Source: Syntrophales bacterium (GTDB lineage: Bacteria; Desulfobacterota; Syntrophia; Syntrophales; UBA2210). From it: a stretch of 9,365 nucleotides of DNA. The stretch lies in contig JAQUQY010000045.1 of the NCBI GenBank assembly GCA_028715865.1, positions 1-9,365 on the forward strand, read 5' to 3'. Positions 1-5,209 of this stretch are shown here, piece by piece; position 1 is the stretch's first letter; every line of letters starts with the position of its first letter. Position numbers and translations under genes: made by a program. The notes under the pieces are model-generated. The model was not told the origin of the DNA, did no database searches, and was given only the letters and a program-made list of their open reading frames with translations.

Positions 1-700
1 ACTTCGCATTCGGCACAAAGGTAAAAGGGTCATGGGAGACTATGAGTTTATCGCCGTCCACGATTTTAAACGCAAAATCATACCTCGTAACATTCGTGGT
101 CCCTTGCGCGAAGGTCCGGTTACTAAGTGCCGGGGCCTCTTCGGATGATCGCCGCTGCACTTCCTGGATAACCTTCCCGAGATCAGCAATCGAAGTCGTG
201 GTTGCCCCGACTTCGGCAATCGCCTTGACCTTGAATTGACATGCCTTGCCATTTTTACAGGACCCGGATATTCTGATCTTCGACGCTTCCCCCAGGGAGG
301 CAACGGCGGGGTGAATATCCTTTACCCGGGCGGTAGTGAGCTTGCATGTCGTAACCAACAGCGTCTCGAAGTATTTACGCCAGGTGGAAGCCCAGGCTAT
401 CGTGACAAATTCAGCCGGTGGAACCTTTTTACCGCACAGGTGTTTTTCTTCGGCCCGGCGATAATCGCGGGCCTCGACGGCAAGCAGATCGAGCTTCTTT
501 AGCTCGTCTTCCGGGGAATTTTTATCGCGGGCCATGAGGATGATCGTCTCGGTCGCATAGTCTTCAATCCGCTTTAAATGCTTCCGGGCACAATTCTCTC
601 CGTCTGAATGACACGGGCACTCCGGATCTGCAAGGTGTTCCTCGAGCAGTCCGCAGTTACCCTCGAGTTTTTCATACTGCCATTGTACGATAGGCTTCAT
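1..700 (-). CDS. N-terminal part of a DdrB/ParB-like phage protein (cut by left edge)
   Basis: Reading leftward from ATG at 700, the frame stays open for 233 codons to the window edge, so the C-terminus is missing. The N-terminal part has a Cys/His cluster (C28, C30, C37, H41) followed by a helical stretch containing RKHLKRIEDYATET. Near residues 193-233 comes SNRTFAQGTTNVTRYDF and then VSHDPFTFVPNAK. From memory of the families, this resembles the entry into DdrB-like ParB-superfamily domains of large phage and mobile-element proteins, where a YP..LQPR-type segment and GAPIVGPDG/ESGNGR motifs usually follow; those would lie outside the window. The start follows an in-frame TGA directly (TGA-ATG) and has no Shine-Dalgarno of its own, so translation probably depends on the short upstream ORF. 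It is the last visible gene of the leftward operon. The family assignment is inference; the open frame is direct. Confidence 0.7.
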   Translation of the reverse strand, partial: MKPIVQWQYEKLEGNCGLLEEHLADPECPCHSDGENCARKHLKRIEDYATETIILMARDKNSPEDELKKLDLLAVEARDYRRAEEKHLCGKKVPPAEFVTIAWASTWRKYFETLLVTTCKLTTARVKDIHPAVASLGEASKIRISGSCKNGKACQFKVKAIAEVGATTTSIADLGKVIQEVQRRSSEEAPALSNRTFAQGTTNVTRYDFAFKIVDGDKLIVSHDPFTFVPNAK

Positions 701-739
701 TCACATATGCGGGCCGGGGTGGTACGGTCCCCTCTTCAT
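701..739 (-). CDS. Possible 12-codon leader ORF coupled to the ParB-like gene
   Basis: On the minus strand a strong GGGGGAG site sits three bases before ATG at 739, which opens a 12-codon frame (MKRGPYHPGPHM). It ends with TGA at 703-701, immediately followed by the ATG of the ParB-like gene in the same frame. The downstream ATG has no purine-rich site of its own, so ribosomes probably load here and reinitiate. It could be a regulatory leader, a true N-terminus broken by a nonsense change, or a sequencing error. I see no second copy of this arrangement in the window. Confidence 0.35.
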   Translation of the reverse strand: MKRGPYHPGPHM

Positions 740-751
740 ATTCTCCCCCGT

Positions 752-1549
752 CTACAAGTTCCTAATGGCCGGATGCAATCCGGAAGATTTTACCGGCTGA
801 CTTGACGACGGCCCTCCGGTCGGGCCCAATGCTTTTTTTACGTCGTTAGTACTCCGGGTAAAAGCCTTTGCCGCGATTTTTGCTCCCTCTGTGAAAGCTG
901 ATCCTGCGACTCTTAGCTGCTGGTTAATTCCCGGCCCCTGCGGTTCAAGGGCCGCGAAGCGATCTCTCATTGCGAGGAACTGATCAACGGCGGCGAAGGG
1001 ATCTTGCCCCTTGTTCACCAGTGTCTCGATGATCGGCGTTATTTGATCCCAGGGAATATTCCCCCACTTGCCGCCGCCGCCACCATTGCCGCCACCTTTG
1101 AAGTTCGCGGCGATCTCTTCCATGCGGTTATTCATTTCAGCCCGCACGGCCTTGATCATTTCATCGAGGTTTTTCTTGATTTCCTCGTCAACGAGCGGCC
1201 GGACCATGCTTTCAATGCGCTTATCCATATTCCCGAGGAATTCCGAGAGTTGCTTTGCCACATCGGCCATTGCCCTTTTACGCTCGACCTCCCCGGTGTC
1301 CGGTATCTTCTCGATAACCTGATTCACCACGGAGTCAATGTCGATCTGCGCGGTCTGGACCTTTTCCAGAACGCCTTGAACAATCGCCTCGGTATCCGGC
1401 TTTAACTGTGGGACTTCATCGATGATCTTCCGGGCCAGCGCCGTCTGTTTCAGGTCTATTCGCCGGTCCATTTCGTCGATTATGACTTGAACATCGATGC
1501 CGAAGCCCTTTGCTTTCCGCACGAGTTTTTCAAATTCGGACTCTGCCAT
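752..1549 (-). CDS. Helical, glycine-linker protein of unknown function (265 aa)
   Basis: I do not recognise a family. The 265-residue protein has a mostly charged, helical N-terminal half (about residues 1-150) rich in amphipathic patterns such as IDSVVNQVIEKI and MDKRIESMVRPLVDEEIKKNL, consistent with coiled coil. A flexible GGGNGGGGG linker follows near residue 151. The C-terminal section contains WDQITPIIETLVNKGQDPF and an Ala-rich helix, then a Ser/Pro/Gly tail. No signal peptide or membrane segment is visible. The start has GGGGGAGG just upstream, and the gene lies 25 bp downstream of the 184-aa coiled-coil gene in the same operon. Two helical proteins in a row suggest a structural or scaffold-like pair, but that is inference only. 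Confidence 0.8.
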   Translation of the reverse strand: MAESEFEKLVRKAKGFGIDVQVIIDEMDRRIDLKQTALARKIIDEVPQLKPDTEAIVQGVLEKVQTAQIDIDSVVNQVIEKIPDTGEVERKRAMADVAKQLSEFLGNMDKRIESMVRPLVDEEIKKNLDEMIKAVRAEMNNRMEEIAANFKGGGNGGGGGKWGNIPWDQITPIIETLVNKGQDPFAAVDQFLAMRDRFAALEPQGPGINQQLRVAGSAFTEGAKIAAKAFTRSTNDVKKALGPTGGPSSSQPVKSSGLHPAIRNL

Positions 1550-1574
1550 GTCATGCCTCCCCCGATATGTTATT

Positions 1575-2129
1575 CTATTCCGTTAAGACCTTGATGTAAA
1601 CGCCCTGCGTCTCGGAATACTCCCAGCCGGTCATGTCCTCGGGCTTTTCTCTCTGGACCATCATTCGGCTGCCGCTGTCACCCAGCGGGATTTCAGCGCC
1701 TTCGACGCCTTCCAGATCTTCCGGGGCGGCCTCGGTTTCCTCGAGATAACCGAGCTTCTGGCCGATCGCGAGGTAATTATCCGAGTCAAGATCACGGAGG
1801 AATTTTTGGATTACCTCGTTTTCATACTGGGTACCTTCCAAGAAGGCGATGCGTTCCTCGAGTTTCCCGATGGTGTCATGCAGGCGGGCGTTTTCCTCGA
1901 CTGACGGCTCTGCGGTCCCGGGCTCACCTTCGTTAGTGAGTGTTGAGCCACTGTTCGAGATATGATCCCTCAGCGACCCCTCCATCGTTCCCATCATCTC
2001 TTCGAGCCTCTTTATCCGGTCGTCCTGTCCGGTTATCCGGCTTTCCTGCCCGTCTAAAGATTCGCTCAATGAGTCGTGGGCGTGGGCTACCTTCTCGATC
2101 GCCTCCCGCGTCTCCTTGTCCATGCTCAT
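1575..2129 (-). CDS. Acidic coiled-coil protein of unknown function (184 aa)
   Basis: The N-terminal third shows heptad-like spacing (RITGQDDRIKRLEEMMGTME) and a second helix lies near residues 80-100 (ENARLHDTIGKLEERIAFLE), so the protein probably forms coiled coils. The rest is acidic and ends in a compact segment containing GWEYSETQGVYIKVLTE. No catalytic motif is visible. The start is well supported: GGGAGGT lies six bases before ATG at 2129, and a second in-frame ATG follows two codons later. Its first 197 bp overlap the reading frame of the upstream zinc-finger ORF, an unusually long overlap discussed as a finding. The next gene downstream begins after a 25-bp gap, so both are probably on one leftward transcript. 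Confidence 0.8.
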   Translation of the reverse strand: MSMDKETREAIEKVAHAHDSLSESLDGQESRITGQDDRIKRLEEMMGTMEGSLRDHISNSGSTLTNEGEPGTAEPSVEENARLHDTIGKLEERIAFLEGTQYENEVIQKFLRDLDSDNYLAIGQKLGYLEETEAAPEDLEGVEGAEIPLGDSGSRMMVQREKPEDMTGWEYSETQGVYIKVLTE

Positions 2130-2316
2130 TCTTTACCTCCCGAAGTGTAGCTTTTGCAACTTCCCGGGCTTTGTCCTGTGTGTAATTATGGACGTGAATC
2201 AAGTGAAAAAACATTTGCGGCCATGATGCGCACCGTTGCGTGGGACACTCAGGGCAGACACGGTAATACTCGGGGCCCGGGCGGTATGGTTTTCTCTCCG
2301 TTGATAATTTCGGCAT
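1933..2316 (-). CDS. C2H2-like zinc-finger protein, first gene of the leftward operon
   Basis: Residues 21-43 give C21-x2-C24-x13-H38-x4-H43 (CPECP ... FFHLIHVH), close to the C2H2 zinc-finger spacing, followed by a basic helix (NYTQDKAREVAKATLREVKNE). A DNA-binding or regulatory role is likely but not shown. The convincing part is the first 65 residues or so. After residue 66 the sequence turns into low-complexity Arg/Gly/Asp, and there it is the out-of-frame reading of the coiled-coil gene that starts at 2129. The original protein may have ended near 2127, where a neighbouring frame has TGA overlapping that ATG, and then lost its stop by an indel. The ATG at 2316 lies about seven bases after a promoter -10 box and has no Shine-Dalgarno, so the message may be leaderless. 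Confidence 0.6.
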   Translation of the reverse strand: MPKLSTERKPYRPGPEYYRVCPECPTQRCASWPQMFFHLIHVHNYTQDKAREVAKATLREVKNEHGQGDAGGDREGSPRPRLIERIFRRAGKPDNRTGRPDKEARRDDGNDGGVAEGSYLEQWLNTH

Positions 2317-2322
2317 ATTAAA

Positions 2323-2352
2323 ATATTAAACTCACCCCGTGAGCGGTGTCAA
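2323..2352 (-). promoter_or_regulatory. Leftward sigma-70 promoter
   Basis: On the minus strand TTGACA (2352-2347) is followed by an 18-bp spacer and TAATAT (2328-2323); TTAATA with 17 bp is the alternative. Transcription would begin near 2316, at or next to the ATG of the zinc-finger gene. The spacer contains the perfect dyad CTCAC-CCC-GTGAG (2331-2343), a plausible operator. Confidence 0.75.
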
Positions 2353-2397
2353 GTTTTAGCCTCAAGGCACCCCCTGAATTTTCAGAAAATAGTACTA
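2331..2397. promoter_or_regulatory. Dyads between the divergent promoters (candidate operators)
   Basis: Three short perfect inverted repeats lie in this region: CTCAC-CCC-GTGAG at 2331-2343 inside the leftward promoter, CTGAA-TT-TTCAG at 2374-2385, and TAGTACTA at 2390-2397 just upstream of the rightward -35. They differ in sequence, so more than one protein, or only one of them, may be used. The adjacent ribbon-helix-helix gene is the obvious candidate ligand; this is inference from position. Confidence 0.4.
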
Positions 2398-2405
2398 AAA
2401 GGGGC

Positions 2406-2434
2406 TTGACAATGGGACTTTATGGGTTTATTAT
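2406..2434 (+). promoter_or_regulatory. Rightward sigma-70 promoter for the RHH gene
   Basis: A consensus TTGACA (2406-2411), a 17-bp spacer and TATTAT (2429-2434) give a near-consensus promoter. An A-rich stretch directly upstream (2386-2400) could act as an UP element. The start site would be near 2441, leaving a leader of about 27 bases that contains the GGAGG site at 2456-2460. Confidence 0.8.
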
Positions 2435-2467
2435 GGGGGCAGCATTTTAAACGATGGAGGGTATCCG

Positions 2468-2656
2468 ATGCCTGATAACGGTGGAAGTGTCCGCATTCAT
2501 ATAGTCATGGGGACGGAGACATGGGACCGTCTCGTAATGTATATCCGTGAAAAATACGGACGGGACGTTAAAATGACTTCAATCGTCGTGGAAGAGGCTG
2601 TAAGAGAGTTTTTAGAAGCCCATGAAATAAAAAACCCGGCCCCTGCTAACCAGTAG
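2468..2656 (+). CDS. Small ribbon-helix-helix (CopG/Arc-like) DNA-binding protein
   Basis: This 62-residue protein has the RHH layout. A short beta strand (residues 7-13, SVRIHIV) is followed by helix 1 (about 17-30, TETWDRLVMYIREKYG), a turn, and helix 2 (about 36-51, MTSIVVEEAVREFLEAHE). Proteins of this fold bind short operator repeats as dimers or higher oligomers through the beta ribbon, usually as repressors. GGAGG lies seven bases before ATG at 2468. The gene has its own strong promoter and terminator, so it is a single-gene unit at the divergent boundary. It most likely regulates one or both divergent promoters, including its own. The target is inferred; the fold call rests on pattern only. 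Confidence 0.75.
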   Translation: MPDNGGSVRIHIVMGTETWDRLVMYIREKYGRDVKMTSIVVEEAVREFLEAHEIKNPAPANQ

Positions 2657-2668
2657 CCGGGATTTTTT
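2629..2668 (+). terminator. Rho-independent terminator after the RHH gene
   Basis: The stem CCCGGC (2635-2640) pairs with GCCGGG (2656-2661) around a 15-base loop that can pair further internally (CTG/CAG). It is followed by TTTTTT at 2663-2668 and preceded by AAAAAA at 2629-2634, so it could work in both directions. The left arm lies in the last codons of the RHH gene and the right arm starts at its stop codon. Confidence 0.8.
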
Positions 2669-2687
2669 ATGGGCTGCTGCTGGCATA

Positions 2688-2701
2688 GTCCGACAGCGGA
2701 C
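2688..2701. repeat. Short perfect inverted repeat before the 73-aa gene
   Basis: GTCCG-ACAG-CGGAC has five-base arms and a four-base loop, about 30 bp upstream of the next start codon. It may be an operator or a small leader hairpin. No clear promoter is visible between the terminator and 2730, so how the genes after 2730 are transcribed is not explained, except by read-through. Confidence 0.3.
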
Positions 2702-2729
2702 CCACGAAATCACACTACAGGGGGAGATT

Positions 2730-2951
2730 ATGAAAGATTTCGTTGTCCTGATTAACGGCAACCCGGTAAAGCGCCGGGCCGGGACACCCCGAATAGCGGC
2801 CCAGGAAGCCGTGAAGCATCACCCGGAATTCGGTATTATCTATCTCGGCGGCCGGGACCGGCAGTTAAGGCCGCAGGAAATACTCACCGTTACGGTACGG
2901 TTGTACGCCGACTGCACGGATAAATATAAATTCAGCGATGAAAGGCGGTAA
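2730..2951 (+). CDS. Hypothetical protein (73 aa)
   Basis: I recognise no family. It is a small basic protein beginning MKDFVVLINGNPVKRRAGTPRIAAQEAVKHH, here reported only as its opening, with alternating strand-like segments later (GIIYLGG, ILTVTVRLY). The layout of strand, helix (RIAAQEAVKHH), strand, strand resembles small phage proteins that carry one alpha/beta domain. There is no signal peptide, membrane segment or catalytic motif. GGGGGAG lies a few bases before ATG at 2730. The next gene starts two bases after its stop, so the two are probably co-translated. It sits first in the run leading into the replication genes. Confidence 0.7.
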   Translation: MKDFVVLINGNPVKRRAGTPRIAAQEAVKHHPEFGIIYLGGRDRQLRPQEILTVTVRLYADCTDKYKFSDERR

Positions 2952-2953
2952 GC

Positions 2954-3160
2954 ATGGCAGCAAAACCGATAACCCTTGAAATGAAGCGGACCACATGCGC
3001 GATCTGCGCTAACGCCGATCAGCGGGCCCTCCGGAAGCATTGGCCTCACTGTATGGCGACGAACCCCCGGAATAAAAACGGCCATTGCAGCGAGTTCGCC
3101 ACACTGAAACCAAAGCGGACCACGAAGGCCACCCAGGAGGCAGCGGCATGTTCCCAATGA
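2954..3160 (+). CDS. Small Cys/His-rich, probably zinc-binding protein (68 aa)
   Basis: Family not recognised. C15-x2-C18, then H29, H32, C33 and H44-C45 form a compact Cys/His cluster (CAIC ... HWPHC ... HC) that could hold one zinc ion. The flanks are basic (KPKRTTKATQ). Such small zinc proteins are common in phage early regions, where they may bind nucleic acid or host proteins; no specific role can be read here. The ATG at 2954 follows the previous stop by two bases, with AAGGCGG as a ribosome site inside the end of the upstream gene. Its last 13 bases overlap the start of the membrane-protein gene that follows. Confidence 0.65.
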   Translation: MAAKPITLEMKRTTCAICANADQRALRKHWPHCMATNPRNKNGHCSEFATLKPKRTTKATQEAAACSQ

Positions 3161-3345
3161 CGATAACCCCCGGGGTCCTTCTCTTCTTACTGGCCTTCGG
3201 CGTGATTTTATTCGCCGTCGTGCAGACCTTCAGTGATTGGGCAAAAGAGCAGCGCCAGCGGGAAAGTGATCTCGAGATCTCCCGCCTCTGGCAGATGAAG
3301 CAACCGGAGAAAACCGACTCTCAAAAGACGCCTGTTTCCCCGTAG
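3148..3345 (+). CDS. Small single-pass membrane protein (65 aa)
   Basis: From ATG at 3148 the protein begins MFPMTITPG and runs into one strongly hydrophobic helix at about residues 8-26 (VLLFLLAFGVILFAVVQ). A charged tail rich in Glu, Arg, Lys and Gln follows. The frame is open upstream to 3085, but AGGAGG seven bases before 3148 and the hydrophobic N-terminus favour this start; the upstream extension overlaps the zinc-protein gene out of frame. An N-terminal anchor with a soluble tail is the predicted topology. The size is compatible with a small phage membrane protein such as a superinfection or lysis accessory factor, but nothing in the sequence picks one. The stop is TAG at 3343-3345. 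Confidence 0.65.
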   Translation: MFPMTITPGVLLFLLAFGVILFAVVQTFSDWAKEQRQRESDLEISRLWQMKQPEKTDSQKTPVSP

Positions 3346-3393
3346 CCCCGTTTATCCTGCAACCTGTAAAAGTGATTTATTGAGAGGGGGAAC

Positions 3394-4197
3394 ATGTCAG
3401 AGCGCTTCATCGATACCGGATTTTGGAATAACGGCTACGTTCAAAATTTGAGCGCGGACGCGACGTATTTTCTCATATACTCGCGCACCAACGTTCACGT
3501 AAATCAAGCCGGTTTTTATAATATTACCCAACTCACAATGATACGAGAAACCAAACTCGAAGAAAAACGGCTCGTAGCTGCCCTTAAAGAGCTTCATCCT
3601 GAGGTAATGTGGTATCCGGAAATTGAATACCTGTGGTCCCGTTCTTTTCTGAAAATCAATTTCCGTTCCCCGAAGTTCCTCACGGCCGCCGCAAAATCAC
3701 TTCGTGATGTTCCAGATCCAAAGCTCATTCGTGAATTCATTCGATATAATGCCGTCGCTCACAATATCCAGATACCCTATACATACCCTACCGATACCCT
3801 ATCGATACCCTCCGCGCAAGAAACAGATCAAAAGATATCTGGGTCTGGGTCTGGGTCTGGGTCTGATATCGGAGAGGGGGAACGGGGGCCCGGGGGAGAG
3901 GGGGAGGCAGTCCTTGACGCCGCTCTTGCCCAGATGTTCACCGCTTATGATCAAAACATCGGCAAAGGGAAAGTTACCAACGTGGTAAAAGAGCAGCTTG
4001 TCTGGATACGCGATAATTTCCCGGTACAGTGGTTTATGGAGGCCCTGGCCGAGTCAGTACGGCATGAAAAGCGAAGCCTGGCATACATCGAAAAGATACT
4101 CGAAAACTGGAACGAAAACGGCTACAAGGCCCCGATGAAGGACAAGAAAACCGGCAACGGGCCAAAAGGGAAAACGGAGGGTTTAGAGATTGAGTGA
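3394..4197 (+). CDS. DnaD-like phage replication initiator (replisome organizer)
   Basis: The N-terminal part (about residues 1-120) looks like the winged-helix domain of phage replisome organizers: it opens with RFIDTGFWNNGYVQNLSADA and contains GFYNITQLTMIRETKL. The C-terminal part (about 175-243) fits a DnaD/DnaB_2-type domain, with the signature-like KRSLAYIEKILENWNENGY. Proteins of this kind bind the phage origin and recruit the helicase through a loader, and the loader gene follows directly. Between the domains (about 125-172) is a low-complexity linker with Ser-Gly repeats and a Gly/Glu stretch. Its coding DNA carries the iteron and G-run arrays described separately, which points to an origin inside the gene, as in the lambda O gene. 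GAGAGGGGG precedes ATG at 3394. The last eight bases overlap the loader gene. Confidence 0.8.
   Translation: MSERFIDTGFWNNGYVQNLSADATYFLIYSRTNVHVNQAGFYNITQLTMIRETKLEEKRLVAALKELHPEVMWYPEIEYLWSRSFLKINFRSPKFLTAAAKSLRDVPDPKLIREFIRYNAVAHNIQIPYTYPTDTLSIPSAQETDQKISGSGSGSGSDIGEGERGPGGEGEAVLDAALAQMFTAYDQNIGKGKVTNVVKEQLVWIRDNFPVQWFMEALAESVRHEKRSLAYIEKILENWNENGYKAPMKDKKTGNGPKGKTEGLEIE
3772..3811 (+). repeat. Four ATACCCT iterons at exact 11-bp spacing
   Basis: Perfect ATACCCT copies begin at 3772, 3783, 3794 and 3805. Because 11 is not a multiple of three, successive copies fall in different reading frames and encode different residues (IPY, TYP, DTL, SIP). Selection on the protein therefore does not explain the regularity. 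The spacing is about one helical turn, placing all sites on the same face of the DNA. Confidence 0.85.
3838..3865 (+). repeat. TCTGGG hexamer array with a G3 quadruplex motif
   Basis: TCTGGG is repeated four times plus a partial TCTG, encoding (SG)4S. The four GGG runs at 3841-3843, 3847-3849, 3853-3855 and 3859-3861 are separated by TCT, which meets the canonical G3N3 x4 quadruplex pattern. Since the period is six, selection for a Ser-Gly linker, or simple slippage, is an alternative explanation. Confidence 0.8.
3876..3904 (+). repeat. Four G5 runs with three-base loops (strong G-quadruplex motif)
   Basis: GGGGG runs at 3876-3880, 3884-3888, 3892-3896 and 3900-3904 are separated by AAC, CCC and AGA. 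The 8-bp period is out of step with codons, so the regularity is not dictated by the Gly/Glu-rich peptide it encodes. With five tetrads and short loops this would be a very stable quadruplex on the plus strand. Confidence 0.8.
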
Positions 4198-5209
4198 CGA
4201 GCAATTTTACCAAGAGTCCGGACCTCGAGACGGCACGATGCAGCCGCTCGGGGAGGCACTGGGCCGCCTCGAGAAGCTGGACCCGGCCGAAGTTGCCTGT
4301 AAAGAGTGCGGCGAATCGTACATGGCCGAGCGGTATAACTGGCCTGTGAGGGTTCCCCGGGAAGATTACCCGCAATACACGAAGATAGTCTACGAGACGC
4401 GGATCGTCGGCGGGGGATTATGCCCGAATTGCCAGCAGGCGAAGGCCGAAGAGAGGCGTAAACTGGAAGAGGCAGCGAGGATTGCCGAATTCGCCGGGGT
4501 TCGACGGAAAGCCCGGCTTGCGTGCGGCATCGAAGCCAAATACCAAGATCAAGACTTTTCCACATTCAAAACGGACGGCCTTGCGGAAGATATTCAGCGG
4601 GCCTATAAGAGAGCATGGGAGTATGCCGAGGGCTTCCCGATCGAAGAGGGCGGGAAGGGTTATCAATCGCTGGTACTGTTTTCCGCGAACTCGTGGGGAG
4701 TAGGGAAAACGCACCTGGCGGGTGCTATCGCTCACCGGGTACTGGACCGCTGGACCGGCGAACCGCCGTCGTGCCCGGTCCGATTCATTTCTGAGCCGGA
4801 ATTACTGCTGCGTATCACCGCGACGTATAACTACAGCCCCGAAGAGAAGCCATACCGGGAATGTGAGTCTGATATTATCAACAGCCTGATCGCGGTGCCT
4901 CTTTTGATAATCGACGACGTGGGCAAACGGAAGGCCCAGGATCTCCGGTTTGTCCAGCGTATCCACTTTTCGATAATCGACGGCCGGTACAAGCGAATGC
5001 GGCCGGTCGTGCTGACGGCGAACCTGGACTCGGAAGGGCTGGGCCGGTACCTGGGCGGCGTTAATCCGTCCGGGGCCCAAGACTTCCACGGTGCCGACGA
5101 GGCGACGCTTGACCGCCTTATCGAAATGTGCCGGGGAAGGTTTAACCAGATCGAGGGTAAAAGCTACCGCAGATACCCGGGAACGTCCCGGGATAAAGGG
5201 AGGGCATGA
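4190..5209 (+). CDS. DnaC-like helicase loader (AAA+ ATPase)
   Basis: Residues 37-81 contain two Cys pairs (CKEC and CPNC), probably a zinc site. The AAA+ core follows. Walker A is SANSWGVGKTH (165-175), Walker B is LLIIDDV (238-244), sensor 1 is VVLTAN (273-278), and a C-terminal basic segment (RLIEMCRGRF, 309-318) may supply the arginine finger. This order matches DnaC/IstB-type loaders, which place the replicative helicase on origin DNA with the help of an initiator. The start is TTG at 4190, with GGAGG nine bases upstream and no better ATG; it overlaps the end of the DnaD-like gene by eight bases, so the two are translationally coupled. The stop overlaps the next gene by ATGA. No helicase gene lies in the window, so the helicase may be encoded elsewhere or belong to the host. 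Confidence 0.88.
   Translation: MSDEQFYQESGPRDGTMQPLGEALGRLEKLDPAEVACKECGESYMAERYNWPVRVPREDYPQYTKIVYETRIVGGGLCPNCQQAKAEERRKLEEAARIAEFAGVRRKARLACGIEAKYQDQDFSTFKTDGLAEDIQRAYKRAWEYAEGFPIEEGGKGYQSLVLFSANSWGVGKTHLAGAIAHRVLDRWTGEPPSCPVRFISEPELLLRITATYNYSPEEKPYRECESDIINSLIAVPLLIIDDVGKRKAQDLRFVQRIHFSIIDGRYKRMRPVVLTANLDSEGLGRYLGGVNPSGAQDFHGADEATLDRLIEMCRGRFNQIEGKSYRRYPGTSRDKGRA

Larger units (their letters stand above)
3772..3904 (+). other. Candidate origin of replication inside the initiator gene
   Basis: Within 133 bp of linker-coding DNA there are three arrays of four units each: ATACCCT iterons at 11-bp spacing, GGG runs at 6-bp spacing, and GGGGG runs at 8-bp spacing. A GATATC palindrome stands on each side of the middle array (3834-3839, 3865-3870). 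Placing the origin in the linker region of the initiator gene follows the lambda O arrangement. Origin function is inference; the arrays are read directly. Confidence 0.55.

Noticed and set aside
701..703. TGA as a reassigned sense codon in this genome
   Set aside because: TGA serves as a normal stop in several confident genes, often in ATGA or GTGA overlaps (4197, 5209, 6274, 8450), so general reassignment is unlikely.
42..805. Plus-strand open frames across 42-239, 236-502 and 608-805
   Set aside because: They lie opposite the minus-strand ParB-like gene and the end of the 265-aa gene, lack good ribosome sites, and have shadow-like composition. The minus frame is open for 233 codons with coherent protein character.
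1066..1097. CCGCCGCC-type repeat as a regulatory repeat
   Set aside because: It is explained by glycine codons of the GGGNGGGGG linker on the minus strand, and its runs are too short for a quadruplex motif.
1004..1405. Plus-strand 133-codon frame
   Set aside because: It is antisense to the helical protein gene and has no ribosome site; its Pro/His/Leu-rich peptide is the usual complement of charged helical codons.
2657..2729. A promoter for the genes after the terminator
   Set aside because: Only a weak CATAGT with no matching -35 is visible, not enough to call. Transcription may come from terminator read-through.
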